Positions 23,287 through 32,440 of a stretch of 64,000 nucleotides of DNA are shown here, one piece after another. Every line of letters begins with the position of its first letter. Positions within the stretch are counted from its first letter, which is position 1. Position numbers and translations under genes: made by a program. The notes beneath the pieces were generated by a model that was given only the letters and a program-made list of their open reading frames with translations, ran no database searches and had not been told where the DNA came from. The DNA is from VRUE01 sp963817905 (GTDB taxonomy: Bacteria > Actinomycetota > Thermoleophilia > Solirubrobacterales > 70-9). Location: assembly GCA_963817905.1 (NCBI GenBank), contig CAWFPS010000002.1, positions 310,001-374,000 on the forward strand, in the 5' to 3' direction.

Positions 23287-25422
23287 ATGGCTCGCCGAAC
23301 GCGCCAGCGCAGGCGCAGGTCGCATACCTCGAAGTGGAAGAAGATCACGATCCCGCTCGGGATCCTGCTCGCCGCGGGCGTGGTCGCGGTCGGGGTGGCC
23401 GGCAGCTGGGCGGTCGACGTGTACGAGTCGGCGCCGCCGCTTTCCAGCCTCAAGCCGGTGCAGAAGGGCCGTTCCTCGGCGATCTACGCCGCCGACGGCA
23501 GCCTGATCGGGTTCATCCAGGCCGAAAACATCCGCCAGCCGGTGCGCGAAGAGGCGATGCCGCAGACGCTGCGCGACGCCACTGTCGCGATCGAGGACAA
23601 GAACTACTTCAACCACGGGGCCCTCGACCCGACCGGGATCGCCCGCGCCGCCTGGAAGGACCTGCTGGCCGGCGGCAAGCCGGTGCAGGGGGCCTCGACG
23701 ATCACCCAGCAGCTGGTCCGCAACCTCTACATCCAAAACCCCGAAGAGACGATCAAACGAAAGCTGATCGAAGCGCACCTCGCCTACGAGATGGAGGAAG
23801 CCCACTCCAAGGACTGGATCCTCACCGCCTACCTCAACACCGCCCCCTACGGGACGGTCGAAGGCGAGACCGCAGTCGGGGTCGAGGCGGCGTCGCAGAC
23901 CTACTTCGGCAAGCCGGCCAAAGAGCTGGGCCTGACCGAATCGGCGCTGATCGCCGGGCTGCCGCAGGCGCCCTCCGAATACAACCCGTTCCTCGATCCG
24001 CACGCGGCGCTGAAGCGCCGCAACGAGGTGCTCGGCGCGATGCACGAGCAGAATGACATCGACGGCGGCGAATACCGCGAGGCGCTGCACAGCGGGCTCG
24101 GGCTCAGCCCCGGGCACAAGTACCGGGTGATCCGCGACCCCTTCCTCTTCGACCTCGTCCAGCAGGAGCTGATCGAAGAGTACGGAATCAACACGGTGCG
24201 CAACGGCGGCCTCAAGGCCTACACGACGATCGATCCGCAACTGCAGGAGCGGGCGCAGGAAGCGGTCGACTCATGCAGCGTCTGCTACCCGGGGGGCGGC
24301 CCGGTCGCCGGGCTCGCCTCGGTCGATCCCTCGACCGGTGAGATCGTCGCCCTCGCCTCCACCGAAGGCTACGAAAGCGAAAGCGAATTCAACTACGCCT
24401 GGCAGGCTCGCCGCCAGCCCGGCTCGTCGTTCAAGACCTACGTGCTGACGACGGCGATCAAGCAGGGCATCGACCCCGCCACCACCTACTACGACGGCAA
24501 CTCGCCGAAGACGCTCGACCTGCCCGGCGGCGGCACCTGGACCGTCAACAACGACGAGCCCGGCGGAGGCACGATGTCCCTCGCCTCGGCTACCTGGGCC
24601 TCGGTCAACGTCATCTACGCCCAGCTCGACCTCGACGTCGGGCCGGAAAACGTGACCCAGACCGCGCACGAAATGGGGATCGAAGCCGACCTCGAATCGG
24701 TCCCGGCCGAGGCGATCGGCGGCCTGCGCGAAGGGGTCACGCCGCTCGAACAGGCCGACGGCTACGCGACCCTGGCCAGCGGCGGCATCCACCACGACCC
24801 GACCGCGATCAGCCGGGTCGAGTTCCCCAACGGCGAGGTCGACGAAACCGATACCGACGCGGGCAAACGGGTGCTGACCGACGGCCAGGCCTACGAAGTG
24901 ACCAAGCTGCTGGAGGGCGTGATCACGCAGGGCACCGGCGCCGGTTACACCTACATGGGCTGCGGTGCCGAGGCCGGCAAGACCGGCACCTCCGAGGAAC
25001 TCTCCGACGCCTGGTTCGTCGGCTACACGCCGCTCTACTCGACCGCGGTCTGGGTCGGCCACCCGCAGTCGCGCGAATCGACCGGCTTCGGCGGGCCGAC
25101 GGCGGGTCCGATCTGGCGCTCCTTCATGGAATCGGCGGTGGCCGGCGACTGCCCGGAATTCCCCGAACCGGCAACCCTGCCAGAGCTCGCCGGCTTCAGC
25201 AGCGGGCACGCGACCGGCTCGTCGTCCTCGAGCGAAAGCGAAGGCGAATACGAAGAAGAAGAATCGTCGGAAAAGCCGGGCAAGAAGAAGGAAGGTGGCA
25301 AGGAAGCCGCGCCGGAAGCCGAACCGGCCCCCGCACCCGAACCGGCGCCCGCGCCCGCGCCCGCACCGGAATCCGCCGCGCCGGCGCCCGCGGTCGGCGG
25401 CGGCATCGCCAGCCCGCACTGA
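23287..25422 (+). CDS. Class A penicillin-binding protein (PBP1-like)
   Basis: 711 residues. Short basic tail, one membrane span at about 21-42, then a GT51 glycosyltransferase with AIEDKNYFNHG (catalytic Glu103) and GASTITQQLVRNLY (about 135). The transpeptidase has SSFK (Ser380), SVN (439) and KTGT (565). The last 95 residues are an acidic then Pro/Ala/Glu low-complexity tail outside the membrane. It builds and cross-links peptidoglycan. It is the first chromosomal gene after the prophage. Start ATG chosen at the basic residues before the span; the open frame continues upstream only antisense to the integrase. Confidence 0.95.
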   Translation: MARRTRQRRRRSHTSKWKKITIPLGILLAAGVVAVGVAGSWAVDVYESAPPLSSLKPVQKGRSSAIYAADGSLIGFIQAENIRQPVREEAMPQTLRDATVAIEDKNYFNHGALDPTGIARAAWKDLLAGGKPVQGASTITQQLVRNLYIQNPEETIKRKLIEAHLAYEMEEAHSKDWILTAYLNTAPYGTVEGETAVGVEAASQTYFGKPAKELGLTESALIAGLPQAPSEYNPFLDPHAALKRRNEVLGAMHEQNDIDGGEYREALHSGLGLSPGHKYRVIRDPFLFDLVQQELIEEYGINTVRNGGLKAYTTIDPQLQERAQEAVDSCSVCYPGGGPVAGLASVDPSTGEIVALASTEGYESESEFNYAWQARRQPGSSFKTYVLTTAIKQGIDPATTYYDGNSPKTLDLPGGGTWTVNNDEPGGGTMSLASATWASVNVIYAQLDLDVGPENVTQTAHEMGIEADLESVPAEAIGGLREGVTPLEQADGYATLASGGIHHDPTAISRVEFPNGEVDETDTDAGKRVLTDGQAYEVTKLLEGVITQGTGAGYTYMGCGAEAGKTGTSEELSDAWFVGYTPLYSTAVWVGHPQSRESTGFGGPTAGPIWRSFMESAVAGDCPEFPEPATLPELAGFSSGHATGSSSSSESEGEYEEEESSEKPGKKKEGGKEAAPEAEPAPAPEPAPAPAPAPESAAPAPAVGGGIASPH

Positions 25423-25495
25423 ACTCAGATATCTCAGTGCCGCGCAACTAGCCGACGCAACATCGGAACGATCAGATAGCCTCGTGCATTCGGTT

Positions 25496-26914
25496 GTGTC
25501 AGCAGAGCAGGGGATATCAACAAGCCAGCAGCATTTGACGGTAATCGGGGCCGGCCCAAAGGCGGTAGCGATTGCAGCCAAGCGCAAAGCTCTCAGTGAG
25601 CTTGATGTTGTCGTGCCACATCTCCGCGTGGTCGATCCCAACGGATTGGCCGCACACTGGACTGGGGAACACGGATACACGGACGGAGGTCTTCCGCTTG
25701 GAACTCCTCCCGAGAAGGATGTCGGCTTCCCGTATACGGCAAAAGAATTCGGTAGCCGCGAGGCGAATCGCTCGGTTGACAGGGCGATGTTGCCCTACTC
25801 ATGGGCGGCGTTCCGGATCGCACATCCAACCCAAAACTACGCGGACTGGGTGGACCGAGGCAAGCCACCACCCACGCACACTCACTGGGCTGACTATCTT
25901 GAGTGGGTTGCCGACGAAGTAGGCCTTCGGGTTGAGCAGGAGCAGATCAGCGACATAACGATTGAGGGTGGACGCTGGAGGCTCCGCCTTGGTTCGGGAC
26001 ACAGCTTTGAGACAGACGGTTTGGTCATTACAAGCCCGGGTCCTCCTCAGAAGAAGTTTCAGGTCGAAGGCAGCTCGGACCGGCTCTTTGATGGGCGTGA
26101 TTTTTGGCTGCCAGACAGCCAAGAACGCATTTCCGACCTCGCGCACCACCGGAGAGAAAGAGGGCAGCCAGTTGAGGCATGTGTCGTCGGAAGTGGCGAG
26201 ACGGCGGCCGCGATTGTCGTGCAGCTCGTCAAATTGTTGCCGCGGGAATCTCCGATCGATGTCGTCAGTCGAGGGGGGATTGTCTATACGCGTGGCGAAA
26301 GTCATGACGAGAACCGCCTCTATTCCAATCCCGAGAAATGGCTTGAATTTCCGGACCACGTTCGGAAGGAGTTCGTCAAGCGGACAGACCGAGGGGTCTT
26401 TTCTGTGTCAAACAAGGAGATCCTCAACCAATCCTTCAGCGTCGAAACCGTCGCCGGCCAAGTACGGAGTATCGAGGCGAGCGGCAGCGACCTCTTTGTT
26501 CACTTCAAGGACGGACAGCATTCGAGCGGGTACCAGCTCGTTGTTGATGCGACCGGATTCCGGCCGGATTGGTTTCTCGATCTAATGAGCCATGACGCCC
26601 TCGCTGCGCTCGGGGATGTCAGCCTTCAGTCACCCGCCGTAGAAGCTCGTCGGAATCCGTTCGGCGTTGACGATGTAGGCGAGAATGAGCGGGTCGACTG
26701 GCTGACATCGGCCATTGGTCCGGATCTGGCGGTGGAGGGCTTGAGCCCGGCCCTCCACTTGCCGATGCTGGCCGCGATAAGTCAAGGCCCAGGCTTTCCA
26801 AACTTGAGTTGCCTTGGGCTGGTTTCGGACAGAATTCTCCGCCGCTACTGCGCATCGATACCCCATGACGACGCCGATCGCCCCGATGATGACCTTGCAC
26901 GTACAGACTCGTGA
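25496..26914 (+). CDS. MbtG-like L-lysine N6-hydroxylase (siderophore-type monooxygenase)
   Basis: 472 residues from GTG 25496 (weak SD; later starts are possible). Begins with an FAD-binding VIGAGPKAVAIAAKR, then GGLPLGTPPEKDVGFPY, WVDRGKPPPTH, an NADPH-binding VVGSGETAAAIV, VFSVSNKEIL and QGPGFPNLSCLGLVSDR. From memory these match mycobactin lysine N-oxygenase MbtG closely. The enzyme would hydroxylate the side-chain amine of lysine using NADPH and O2 to give a hydroxamate precursor. No NRPS, acyltransferase or siderophore transporter is nearby, so it is an orphan. Base composition is clearly lower in GC than the neighbours, a sign of transfer. Confidence 0.85.
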   Translation: MSAEQGISTSQQHLTVIGAGPKAVAIAAKRKALSELDVVVPHLRVVDPNGLAAHWTGEHGYTDGGLPLGTPPEKDVGFPYTAKEFGSREANRSVDRAMLPYSWAAFRIAHPTQNYADWVDRGKPPPTHTHWADYLEWVADEVGLRVEQEQISDITIEGGRWRLRLGSGHSFETDGLVITSPGPPQKKFQVEGSSDRLFDGRDFWLPDSQERISDLAHHRRERGQPVEACVVGSGETAAAIVVQLVKLLPRESPIDVVSRGGIVYTRGESHDENRLYSNPEKWLEFPDHVRKEFVKRTDRGVFSVSNKEILNQSFSVETVAGQVRSIEASGSDLFVHFKDGQHSSGYQLVVDATGFRPDWFLDLMSHDALAALGDVSLQSPAVEARRNPFGVDDVGENERVDWLTSAIGPDLAVEGLSPALHLPMLAAISQGPGFPNLSCLGLVSDRILRRYCASIPHDDADRPDDDLARTDS

Positions 26915-27054
26915 TAGCGTCGTATCCGGTATTCAAGTTGCATCGCGGTGGCGAAACTCGTCTTTGCTCAGTATTATTTTGCCAATACCCATCACGAAAG
27001 CCCGCAAGTTTGCGTGAATTGCAGCGGTTATTCGGGTAAGGAGCGATAGCGACG

Positions 27055-27471
27055 ATGGCTCAGATATCTGCTGGATGGCGACCGCCTGAACGAATCAGGC
27101 GTTCTGTCGTGCTGCCTATGGATCTGGATCGGAGGATCAGCATGATCGCCACCAACCATGATTCGACGCCATCGACGATTCTGGCGGATGCGCTCAAGCA
27201 GGCCGTCGCGGACTCCTGTCATGAAGCTGAGGCGGTATCTCACGCCGATGGTGGTGGTGTTCAGGATCTTGTTCAGCGGGTTGTGGTTCTTGATTCTTCC
27301 GTGAACGAAGCGCTTGAGGAGCAGGTTTATACCCTGCGTTTTGGGCCCAATGGACACGCGGCTGGCCTTGAATTCTCCGACCTGGCCGCAGCTCTAGTGG
27401 AGCACTATCTCGAGCACTTCAACGGTGCGGGCAACGGCAACGGCAGTAACGGCAACGGCACTCGACCTTAG
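27055..27471 (+). CDS. Ribbon-helix-helix-like protein with Gly-Asn tail
   Basis: 138 residues, ATG 27055. RRSVVLPMDLDRRISMIATN and STILADALKQAVADS resemble a strand followed by two helices, as in ribbon-helix-helix DNA-binding proteins. The end is low complexity, GAGNGNGSNGNGT, from a GGCAAC hexamer repeat. It is lower in GC than its neighbours and shares the island with the MbtG-like gene. Partner and target unknown. Confidence 0.55.
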   Translation: MAQISAGWRPPERIRRSVVLPMDLDRRISMIATNHDSTPSTILADALKQAVADSCHEAEAVSHADGGGVQDLVQRVVVLDSSVNEALEEQVYTLRFGPNGHAAGLEFSDLAAALVEHYLEHFNGAGNGNGSNGNGTRP

Positions 27472-27543
27472 CTTGCGGCGCGGTCTGTCGTCTCAGTTCT
27501 CAGACGAGGACATACGCAATCGGCTGCTTGAAATGGCGGAGAT

Positions 27544-28356
27544 ATGACCGCGCTCGCGACCGAGGGGCTGACCAAGTTTTACGGCACCGCGCGTGGCATC
27601 GAGGACGTCACGATCGCGGTCGAGGAGGGTGAGGTCTTCGGCTTCCTCGGGCCCAACGGGGCGGGCAAGACGACGACGATCCGCACCCTGCTCGACCTGC
27701 TCCACCCGAGTCGCGGCAGCGCCCGCATCTTCGGCCTCGACAGCCATCGCGACAGCGTTGCGATCCGCGCCCGGCTCGGCAACCTGTCCGGCGACTTCGG
27801 CTACGGCAAGGGCAGCAGCGGGCGCGAGGCGCTGGCCCTGCTCTCGCGCCTGCGGGGCGTCGACGGGCACGAGCGTGCCGAGGAGCTGGCACGCCGCTTC
27901 CGCGCCGACCTCGACCGCCCGCTGGGTCAGCTCTCGCGTGGCAACCGCCAGAAGATCGGTCTGATCCTCGCCACCTTCCACCGGCCCGAGCTGCTCATCC
28001 TCGACGAGCCGACCAGCGGCCTCGACCCCTTGATGCAGGAGGAGTTCCTCGCCCTGGTGCGCGAGGAAAGCGAGCGCGGCTGCGCGGTGTTCCTCTCCTC
28101 GCACGAGCTCGACGAGGTCGAGCGGGCCTGCGACCGGGTCGGGATCATCCGCGATGGCCGGGTGATCGCGGTCGAGCGAGTCGAGGACCTGCTCGGCAAG
28201 ACGGCCGAGCGCCGCCGGGTCGAGGTCGAGTTCGCCGCGCCGGTCGACCTGGACGACGTGCGGGCGATCCCCGGCGTCACCGGCGCCGAGTACGCCCACC
28301 CGACCCTGGAGGAGGTCTTCCTCAGCTACTACCGAGACGAGGGGGAGCCAAAATGA
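27544..28356 (+). CDS. ABC transporter ATP-binding protein
   Basis: 270 residues. Walker A GPNGAGKTTT at about residue 37, signature LSRGNRQKIGL at about 136, Walker B LLILDEPTSGLDPL, and H-loop SSHELDEVERA. The signature reads LSRGN rather than LSGGQ, as in several drug or lantibiotic exporters. It pairs with the permease at 28415. Substrate unknown; multidrug or polyketide export is typical of this DrrA-like type. Confidence 0.9.
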   Translation: MTALATEGLTKFYGTARGIEDVTIAVEEGEVFGFLGPNGAGKTTTIRTLLDLLHPSRGSARIFGLDSHRDSVAIRARLGNLSGDFGYGKGSSGREALALLSRLRGVDGHERAEELARRFRADLDRPLGQLSRGNRQKIGLILATFHRPELLILDEPTSGLDPLMQEEFLALVREESERGCAVFLSSHELDEVERACDRVGIIRDGRVIAVERVEDLLGKTAERRRVEVEFAAPVDLDDVRAIPGVTGAEYAHPTLEEVFLSYYRDEGEPK

Positions 28357-28357
28357 G

Positions 28358-28406
28358 CTTCCGCTGTTCCTTTCCCGCTCTATGCGCGGATAAAGCACAC
28401 CGGAAG
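28358..28406. repeat. Dispersed palindromic element, family 1, copy 1
   Basis: CTTCCG...TCTATG...TAAAGCACACCGGAA forms an imperfect hairpin. The same layout and length occur at 52144-52191, with identical arms ends and the same TCTATG centre. It begins right after the ABC ATPase stop, and its last bases GGAAGG serve as the ribosome-binding site of the permease gene. Confidence 0.6.
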
Positions 28407-28414
28407 GCCTTTTG

Positions 28415-29194
28415 GTGCTCGCGCTAGTCCGTGCCCAGCTGCACGAACGGCGCCGCTCGCTGCTCTCCTGGGGGTTGCCGCTCGGGCTGATGGCGGCCTT
28501 CGAGGTGGCGATCTTCCCCTCGATCGAAGAAGCCCTGGCGAAGACGATCGAGCAGTACCCGCAGTCGCTGCGGGAAGCCTTCGGCATCACCGAACTGTCC
28601 ACCGTCGAACAGTTCCTTGGCGCCGAACTGCTCGGCTTCATCGTCCCGCTCGCGGTCGGCTACCTGGCGGTCCGCTCGGTCGCCAGCGGCCTTTCCGGCG
28701 GGGCCGAAAGCGGTCGGCTCGACGTGCTCCTCTCAGCGCCCGTCTCGCGCCGGCGCCTGGTCGCCGCCGGGTTCGGGGCCACGGCTCTCGAGCTCGCGGC
28801 CGTCCTGCTCGCCACGCTGCTGCTGGCGTTGCTCGCGAGCCTGCTCTTCGGTGTCGGTCTCGACTTCGGCGCGACGCTCGCCGGCTTCGCCAACGTCTGG
28901 CCCCTCGGCCTGGTCTTCGCGGGTCTCGGCATCGTCGTCACCGGCTTCTCGCTGCGCACCAGCGTCGTCACCGGCTCGGTCGCCGGCGTGCTCGTCGCGA
29001 TGTACGTCGCCGACCTGGTCGGTCGCCTGGACACCAGCCTCGACTGGATCCGCTACGCCTCGGTCTTCCGCTACTACGGCCGCGCGATCGAAGACGGCAT
29101 CGACCCTGCCGCCTTCCTCGGCGTCACCGCTGTCGCCATCGCGCTCGCCGCGCTCGGCGCGCTGCTTTTCGAGCGCCGCGACATCTCCCAGTAG
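28415..29194 (+). CDS. ABC exporter permease
   Basis: 259 residues from GTG 28415 (GGAAGG 7 bases upstream; TTG 28412 is the alternative). Six predicted membrane spans, for example LLGFIVPLAVGYLAVRSVASG, LELAAVLLATLLLALLASLL, GLVFAGLGIVVTGFSL and AFLGVTAVAIALAALGALLF. Typical ABC-2 type permease (EALAKTIEQYPQSLREAFGI loop). Acts with the ATPase at 27544. Confidence 0.85.
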   Translation: MLALVRAQLHERRRSLLSWGLPLGLMAAFEVAIFPSIEEALAKTIEQYPQSLREAFGITELSTVEQFLGAELLGFIVPLAVGYLAVRSVASGLSGGAESGRLDVLLSAPVSRRRLVAAGFGATALELAAVLLATLLLALLASLLFGVGLDFGATLAGFANVWPLGLVFAGLGIVVTGFSLRTSVVTGSVAGVLVAMYVADLVGRLDTSLDWIRYASVFRYYGRAIEDGIDPAAFLGVTAVAIALAALGALLFERRDISQ

Positions 29195-29275
29195 AGCGTC
29201 CCGGCGGCGCATCCGACCTTGACCACCCCAGAGCGGGGTCAAAGTCGGCTGCGGCTTCGGTCTACCCTGGCGGGA

Positions 29276-30424
29276 ATGCGCCCGCGTCGATTCTCGCTTG
29301 GGTTGGAGGGCGAGCCGCCCCCCGCGTGGCTGGGGCTGTTGGCGACGGCGCTCGCGGTCATCGCCGGAACGCTGGTCGTCTACCCGCTGAAGTCGATCGC
29401 GCCGGTGGTCTCGCTGGGCGTCGTCTACCTGCCGGCGATCCTGGTGATATCGATCGTCTGGGGCCTGAGGATGGGGCTGCTGGCCTCGGTTGCCAGCGCC
29501 GTCGCCTTCAACTTCTTCCAGATCCCGCCACTGCACCGCTTCACGATCGCCGACGAACAGAACTGGATCGCCCTGGCGACGTTCGCGATCGTGGCGGCAA
29601 TCAGCAGCACGGTCGCCGGCCTGGCGCGGGCACAGGCGCTCGAGGCCGAGCGGCGCCGCGAGCAGGCCGACCGGGCGTTGGCCGAGCTGGCGGCGCTGGC
29701 CGAGGAGCGTGACCGGATGCAGGCCGAGATGGTCGAGGCCGAGGCATTGCGCCGCAGCGACGAGCTGAAGACGGCGCTGCTGCGCTCGATCTCCCACGAC
29801 CTGCGCACGCCCCTCACCTCGATCATCGCCAGCGGCGCGGCGCTCGACTCGGCGACGCTCAGCGGCGAGGAGCGGGCCGAGCTGAGCGCCGCGATCGTCG
29901 CCGAGGGCGGGCGGCTCTCGCGCCTGGTCGAGAACCTGCTCGACATGTCGCGGATCGAAGCCGGCAAGGCCGAGCCCCACCGCGAGGCGGTCGACCTCGG
30001 CGAGGTGCTCGACGCCGCTCGCGAGGCGACCGCGCGGCCCGAGGTGGTGCGGCTGGAGGGCGACGGGGACCTGCCGATGGTCGACGCCGACGCGGCGCAG
30101 CTCGAGCGCGCCTTCGCCAACCTGATCGAGAACGCGGTGCGCCACGGCGGCGGCAGGCCGGTCCTGGTCAAGTCGAGGCGCGTCGGTGACAAGATCATCG
30201 TGCGCGTGGTCGACCAGGGTCCCGGAATTCCCCAGAGCGAGTGGCAGCGGATCTTCGAGCCGTTCCAGCACGGCGGGTCGAGCGGCGCCCAGGGCGGCGC
30301 CGGTCTCGGGCTGGCGATCGCAAGGGGGTTCGTCGAGGCCAACGGCGGCGAGATTGCGGTCGACTCCGTCCCCGGCCAGGGCAGCAGCTTCGTCGTCTCC
30401 TTCCCCTGCGGAGACCGGGCGTGA
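29276..30424 (+). CDS. kdpD: KdpD C-terminal half: membrane and histidine kinase protein
   Basis: 382 residues from ATG 29276 (TTG 29219 possible). About residues 20-130 contain the four-span KdpD-type DUF4118 region (WLGLLATALAVIAGTLVVYP, LASVASAVAFNFFQIPPLH). A helix leads to the dimerisation box SISHDLRTPLTS (His174) and the ATPase domain (NLIENAVRHGG, DQGPGIP, GAGLGLAIARG). It lacks the N-terminal KdpD sensor and Usp domains, which are encoded separately at 37033. It overlaps kdpE by four bases. It should phosphorylate KdpE in response to low potassium. Confidence 0.85.
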   Translation: MRPRRFSLGLEGEPPPAWLGLLATALAVIAGTLVVYPLKSIAPVVSLGVVYLPAILVISIVWGLRMGLLASVASAVAFNFFQIPPLHRFTIADEQNWIALATFAIVAAISSTVAGLARAQALEAERRREQADRALAELAALAEERDRMQAEMVEAEALRRSDELKTALLRSISHDLRTPLTSIIASGAALDSATLSGEERAELSAAIVAEGGRLSRLVENLLDMSRIEAGKAEPHREAVDLGEVLDAAREATARPEVVRLEGDGDLPMVDADAAQLERAFANLIENAVRHGGGRPVLVKSRRVGDKIIVRVVDQGPGIPQSEWQRIFEPFQHGGSSGAQGGAGLGLAIARGFVEANGGEIAVDSVPGQGSSFVVSFPCGDRA

Positions 30425-31101
30425 GCGGAGCTGCGCGGGTGCTCGTCTGCGACGACGAGCTGCAGATCCTGCGGGCGCTGAAGGTGATCCTCCGCGACGC
30501 CGGCTACGAGCCGGTCGTCGCCGCCACCGGCGAGGAGGCGCTCGACCAGGCGGCGGTCAAGCCGCCGGCGGCCGCGATCGTCGACCTGATGCTGCCCGAC
30601 ATCGACGGCGTCGAGGTAACCAAGCGGCTGCGCGAGTGGAGCGAGATGCCGATCATCGTGCTCTCCGCCGTGGGCGAGGAGGAGGCGAAGGTGCGCGCGC
30701 TCGCGGCCGGCGCCGACGACTACGTGACCAAGCCGTTCGGCCCACCCGAGCTGATCGCGCGGCTGCAGGCGGTGCTGCGCCGGGTGCCCGGCGGGGAGGA
30801 GGAGCCGACCGTCGAGATCGGCGGCCTCACGGTCGACCTCGCGGCGCGCGCGGTCCGGCGCGACGGCGAGGAGATCCACCTGACGCCGACCGAGTTCCAG
30901 CTGCTGCGCGCCCTGGTCCGCAACCGCGGCCGGCTGATGACCCACCGGGCGCTGCTGACCGAGGTCTGGGGACCGGCCTGGAGCGAGGACACGGCGACCC
31001 TGCGCACCCACGTCGCCAACCTGCGCCGCAAGATCGAGCCGGCCGGCGGCGAGCGCCTGATCCGCACCGACCCCGGCGTCGGCTACCGGATCGCCGTCTA
31101 G
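30421..31101 (+). CDS. kdpE: KdpE response regulator
   Basis: 226 residues from GTG 30421 in a GTGA overlap. Receiver domain with DDE near residue 11, phosphorylated Asp55 (VDLMLPDIDG) and K at TKPFGPPEL; OmpR-type winged helix at about 130-226 (LTPTEFQLLRALVRN, LRTHVANLRRKI, GVGYRI). It would activate kdpFACB. Its stop TAG is part of the CTAG target duplicated by the IS element, so the reading frame survives insertion. Confidence 0.9.
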   Translation: MSGAARVLVCDDELQILRALKVILRDAGYEPVVAATGEEALDQAAVKPPAAAIVDLMLPDIDGVEVTKRLREWSEMPIIVLSAVGEEEAKVRALAAGADDYVTKPFGPPELIARLQAVLRRVPGGEEEPTVEIGGLTVDLAARAVRRDGEEIHLTPTEFQLLRALVRNRGRLMTHRALLTEVWGPAWSEDTATLRTHVANLRRKIEPAGGERLIRTDPGVGYRIAV

Positions 31102-31118
31102 ATGAGTAGTTCCACGAC

Positions 31119-32009
31119 TCAGGCCACGAAGTCGACCAACGCCCGGCTGTTGCGTCCGAGTTCGTAGTTCAGCGAGATCGCCGCAGCCAGCGCGAGGAGG
31201 CGGCTGGCGATGCGAGCCCGCAGGCCGCGAAGGGTGCGGGCGCCGTGGCGCTCGAGGCTGAGGATGTCCTTGGCGCTCCAGTAGATCGACTCGATCCGCT
31301 GCCGCAGCGGCGCGAGGTGAAGGCCGCCCTCGGTCTCGTCCTTGCGGCGCGGACGCACGACGGTTGCACCCAGAGCGGCGGCGTCGGCTTCGAAGTCGGC
31401 GCCGGCATAGCCCTTGTCGCCCAAGATGGTGATCGGCCCTGAGCGGTTGACCCGCTCCAAGAGCCGCAGGCAGACCTCGCGCTCGCCTTCCTTGGGCGAG
31501 GTCAGCGCCATCGCCCGCGGGGTCCCGTCGGGAGCCATCAACGTGTGCAGGCGAAAGCCCCAGAAGTAGCGGGAATGCGAGGCGCAGTAGCCGTAGTCGG
31601 CGGCATTGGCGATCGCGTCGCCGAGGCTGCTGGCGCCGGCCCGCTTCACCGTCTCGCGCGAGCGGGCGCACTCAACCGGGGTGGAGTCGACGAGCAACAG
31701 GTCGTCGTGCCAGCCGGGGCTCTGGGACGCGAAGGCCGCGATCATCGCCTCGATCGTCTCGGCCAGCCGGTCGCGACGCTTGTGAAAGCCCGAGCGTTGG
31801 GTCAGAGCGGGGAACAGGTGTCCCAGCCGCTTCGGGGCAATCCGGGCGAAGCGGGCATCTGAGGTGATACCCATGATCGCCTGCGCGACGCAGAGGGTCA
31901 CGACCTCCGCGTCGATCAAGCTCCGGCGGGCGTTTCCTGGCCTCTCGGGCAGGAGATCGTCGGCGGTGCAGAACACAGAGATGAGCAGTAGGTCGAGGTC
32001 GGCGAGCAT
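31119..32009 (-). CDS. IS982-family DDE transposase
   Basis: 296 residues from ATG 32009 (GAAGGGG upstream; a longer frame to 32096 lacks an SD). Sequence LLISVFCTADDLLPERPG, LVDSTPVECARSRETVKR (first Asp), YGYCASHSRYFWGFRLH, ITILGDKGYAGADF (second Asp), and IESIYWSAKDILSLERHGAR (Glu) matches IS982 transposases throughout. Catalyses cut-and-paste transposition. Confidence 0.93.
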   Translation of the reverse strand: MLADLDLLLISVFCTADDLLPERPGNARRSLIDAEVVTLCVAQAIMGITSDARFARIAPKRLGHLFPALTQRSGFHKRRDRLAETIEAMIAAFASQSPGWHDDLLLVDSTPVECARSRETVKRAGASSLGDAIANAADYGYCASHSRYFWGFRLHTLMAPDGTPRAMALTSPKEGEREVCLRLLERVNRSGPITILGDKGYAGADFEADAAALGATVVRPRRKDETEGGLHLAPLRQRIESIYWSAKDILSLERHGARTLRGLRARIASRLLALAAAISLNYELGRNSRALVDFVA

Positions 32010-32110
32010 CGTGGCCCCCTTCGGGTCGGCGGTGAGAACTGAGCACCGCCGACTTCGACCCTGCTGCCTATCTCCCCTTGGTACCGCTGGGGCCAAGCTC
32101 CCACGCCGAG

Positions 32111-32148
32111 TGGTCGATTGACCCCCGCATACGGGGGCAAATCGACCA
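32111..32148. other. 17-bp hairpin inside the IS right end
   Basis: TGGTCGATTGACCCCCG pairs with CGGGGGCAAATCGACCA around a four-base loop, with two mismatches. It lies upstream of the transposase start. Such hairpins can block transcription entering from the host or limit transposase synthesis. Confidence 0.55.
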
Positions 32149-32314
32149 GTCAGCGTCGCGCCGCCCCCACGGACTGCTCACTCAGAGCTGGGAACGGACT
32201 GGCACGGTGGCCGCCGTGGAACTACTCATCTAGCGCCGGCGTCTTCACGAAATCTGCACGGTCGCGGGCGGATTGCACACACACGCTTGACGCACTTGGG
32301 CGCAGGATGGTCCC

Positions 32315-32440
32315 GTGCTCTTGTTCGCAGACATCTTTCCCGGAGGCGGCAGCCCGATCGCCGACGTCTTCGCAATCGCGCTCTCGGTGGGCCTCTTCGG
32401 CCTCGTCTACTGGGCGATCGACCTGGTCGACCGGATATGA
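32315..32440 (+). CDS. 41-residue membrane peptide upstream of kdpF
   Basis: GTG 32315 to TGA 32438-32440, overlapping kdpF in ATGA. Sequence MLLFADIFPGGGSPIADVFA followed by a membrane helix (IALSVGLFGLVYWAIDLVDR). The overlap and clean helix make it a likely extra small subunit or a translational lead for kdpF. I know no named family. Confidence 0.55.
   Translation: MLLFADIFPGGGSPIADVFAIALSVGLFGLVYWAIDLVDRI

Larger units (their letters stand above)
31102..32229. mobile_element. IS982-family insertion sequence
   Basis: 1128 bp bounded by perfect 15-bp terminal inverted repeats, ATGAGTAGTTCCACG at 31102-31116 and its complement at 32215-32229. CTAG occurs directly outside both ends (31098-31101 and 32230-32233) as a 4-bp target duplication. 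One transposase gene runs on the minus strand. Between its start and the right end lie about 200 bases with a 17-bp hairpin. It splits kdpE from the kdpFACB operon. The intact ends and frame suggest a recent or still active copy. Confidence 0.92.

Noticed and set aside
29200..29275. Imperfect hairpin TTGACC...GGGGTCAA as a KdpE site or terminator
   Set aside because: Bulged and short; no second copy near kdpF to support an operator.
29425..31671. Long minus-strand frames opposite kdpD and kdpE
   Set aside because: High-GC antisense shadows with no domain content.
31119..32233. Plus-strand open frames within the IS
   Set aside because: Shadows of the transposase; only the minus strand shows IS982 motifs.
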